A stretch of DNA of 5,664 nt from Verrucomicrobiota bacterium. Its GTDB lineage: Bacteria > Verrucomicrobiota > Kiritimatiellia > CAIQIC01 > Lenti-01. Positions within the stretch are counted from its first letter, which is position 1; every line of letters starts with the position of its first letter. The notes below the pieces were generated by a model. That model ran no database searches and was not told where the DNA came from. It worked only from the letters and a program-made list of their open reading frames with translations. The DNA is taken from positions 1 to 5,664 of the forward strand of contig JAKLIL010000138.1 in NCBI GenBank assembly GCA_022709625.1, written 5' to 3'. A program made the translations under genes and the position numbers. Positions 5,534-5,664 of the stretch are shown piece by piece.

Positions 5534-5582
5534 CCCCCCCCCCCCCCCCCCCCACAGGGGGGGTGGGTTGGGGTGGGGGGGG
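5534..5582. repeat. C20 homopolymer followed by G-tracts (potential G-quadruplex and hairpin)
   Basis: Positions 5534-5553 are twenty consecutive C residues. After ACA come G-tracts of 7, 3, 4 and 8 bases (5557-5563, 5565-5567, 5570-5573, 5575-5582) separated by T, TT and T. Four G-tracts with 1-2 nt loops match the intramolecular G-quadruplex pattern on the plus strand. The C run can alternatively pair with the first G-tract to give a 7-bp stem with an ACA loop. Read on the minus strand it has the CCC-ACCCC-AA-CCC-A style of dispersed intergenic palindromes seen in some environmental bacteria. The exact C count may vary in the population or be a sequencing/assembly artefact. Confidence 0.7.
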
Positions 5583-5664
5583 CCCGGGCGCCAACCGAGA
5601 AACCGCGGGAGCGCGGGCGTCCGCGCCCCACGCACCCCGTAGAAAATGTTTCCAGCCCCCGGGG
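5583..5664. repeat. GC-rich palindromic intergenic segment at the window edge
   Basis: GCGCGG (5611-5616) and CCGCGC (5621-5626) form a 6-bp stem with a GCGT loop; the stem extends outward across one A/C mismatch (5607-5629). The same arms form the hairpin in the GNAT leader at 5422-5436. Translations across this segment give proline/arginine-rich low-complexity peptides, not protein. I think it is a dispersed intergenic repeat or the end region of an upstream gene outside the window. Confidence 0.35.

Noticed and set aside
5444..5635. A 63-codon minus-strand open frame through the C/G tracts
   Set aside because: The translation is a proline/glycine run from homopolymers and palindromic repeat sequence, of the kind produced by intergenic repeats; no ribosome binding site was seen.
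2889..5642. A 917-codon plus-strand open frame antisense to the GNAT, thiolase, DUF35 and first deaminase genes
   Set aside because: Its translation is His/Asp/Arg/Ala-rich with no recognisable domain, it crosses the C20/G tract and intergenic DNA without interruption, and it is fully opposed by genes with clear family motifs and ribosome binding sites. Long antisense frames are common in GC-rich DNA.

Overview
The window is a GC-rich bacterial segment, probably from an environmental or metagenome-derived genome. Every convincing gene lies on the minus strand, so the layout is read from the right end to the left. A Sec-exported protein with a thrombospondin-type-3-like calcium-binding stretch and a C-terminal 'GKTYRIE' type domain, together with a thiolase/DUF35 pair and GC-rich intergenic palindromes, suggests a PVC-like lineage (Kiritimatiellota, Verrucomicrobiota) or Hydrogenedentota. 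This placement is an inference from protein style; there is no marker gene.

Right end (5664-5406) is non-coding. It holds a GC-rich palindrome, a 20-nt homopolymer C tract followed by four G-tracts (potential G-quadruplex), an imperfect 15-nt direct repeat, and a short hairpin directly before a strong Shine-Dalgarno sequence. The first operon then runs 5405 to 3123: a GNAT-fold acyltransferase, a thiolase-superfamily protein whose usual nucleophilic cysteine position is proline, and a DUF35-type zinc-ribbon/OB-fold partner. Gaps of 3 and 12 nt, and ribosome binding sites overlapping the upstream stop codons, indicate translational coupling. The thiolase and DUF35 proteins very likely form one acyl-CoA-processing complex (thiolase-like or retro-aldolase-like). 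The GNAT partner's role is unknown.

Only 7 nt after the DUF35 gene, the strand continues into two paralogous genes (3115-2447 and 2363-1740). Each encodes a short exported protein ending in a deaminase-like domain with a DTE motif and a PCPSC motif, resembling the BURPS668_1122 'toxin-deaminase' family. A 123-residue, apparently helical cytoplasmic protein (1728-1357) follows after 11 nt and is a positional candidate for an immunity or accessory protein. This exported-deaminase cassette is the most interesting part of the window.

An AT-rich gap (about 1333-1071) separates that cassette from the last gene (1070-168), the exported calcium-binding-repeat protein. Positions 1-167 contain no recognisable gene. 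No tRNA, rRNA, CRISPR, transposase or integrase was seen.
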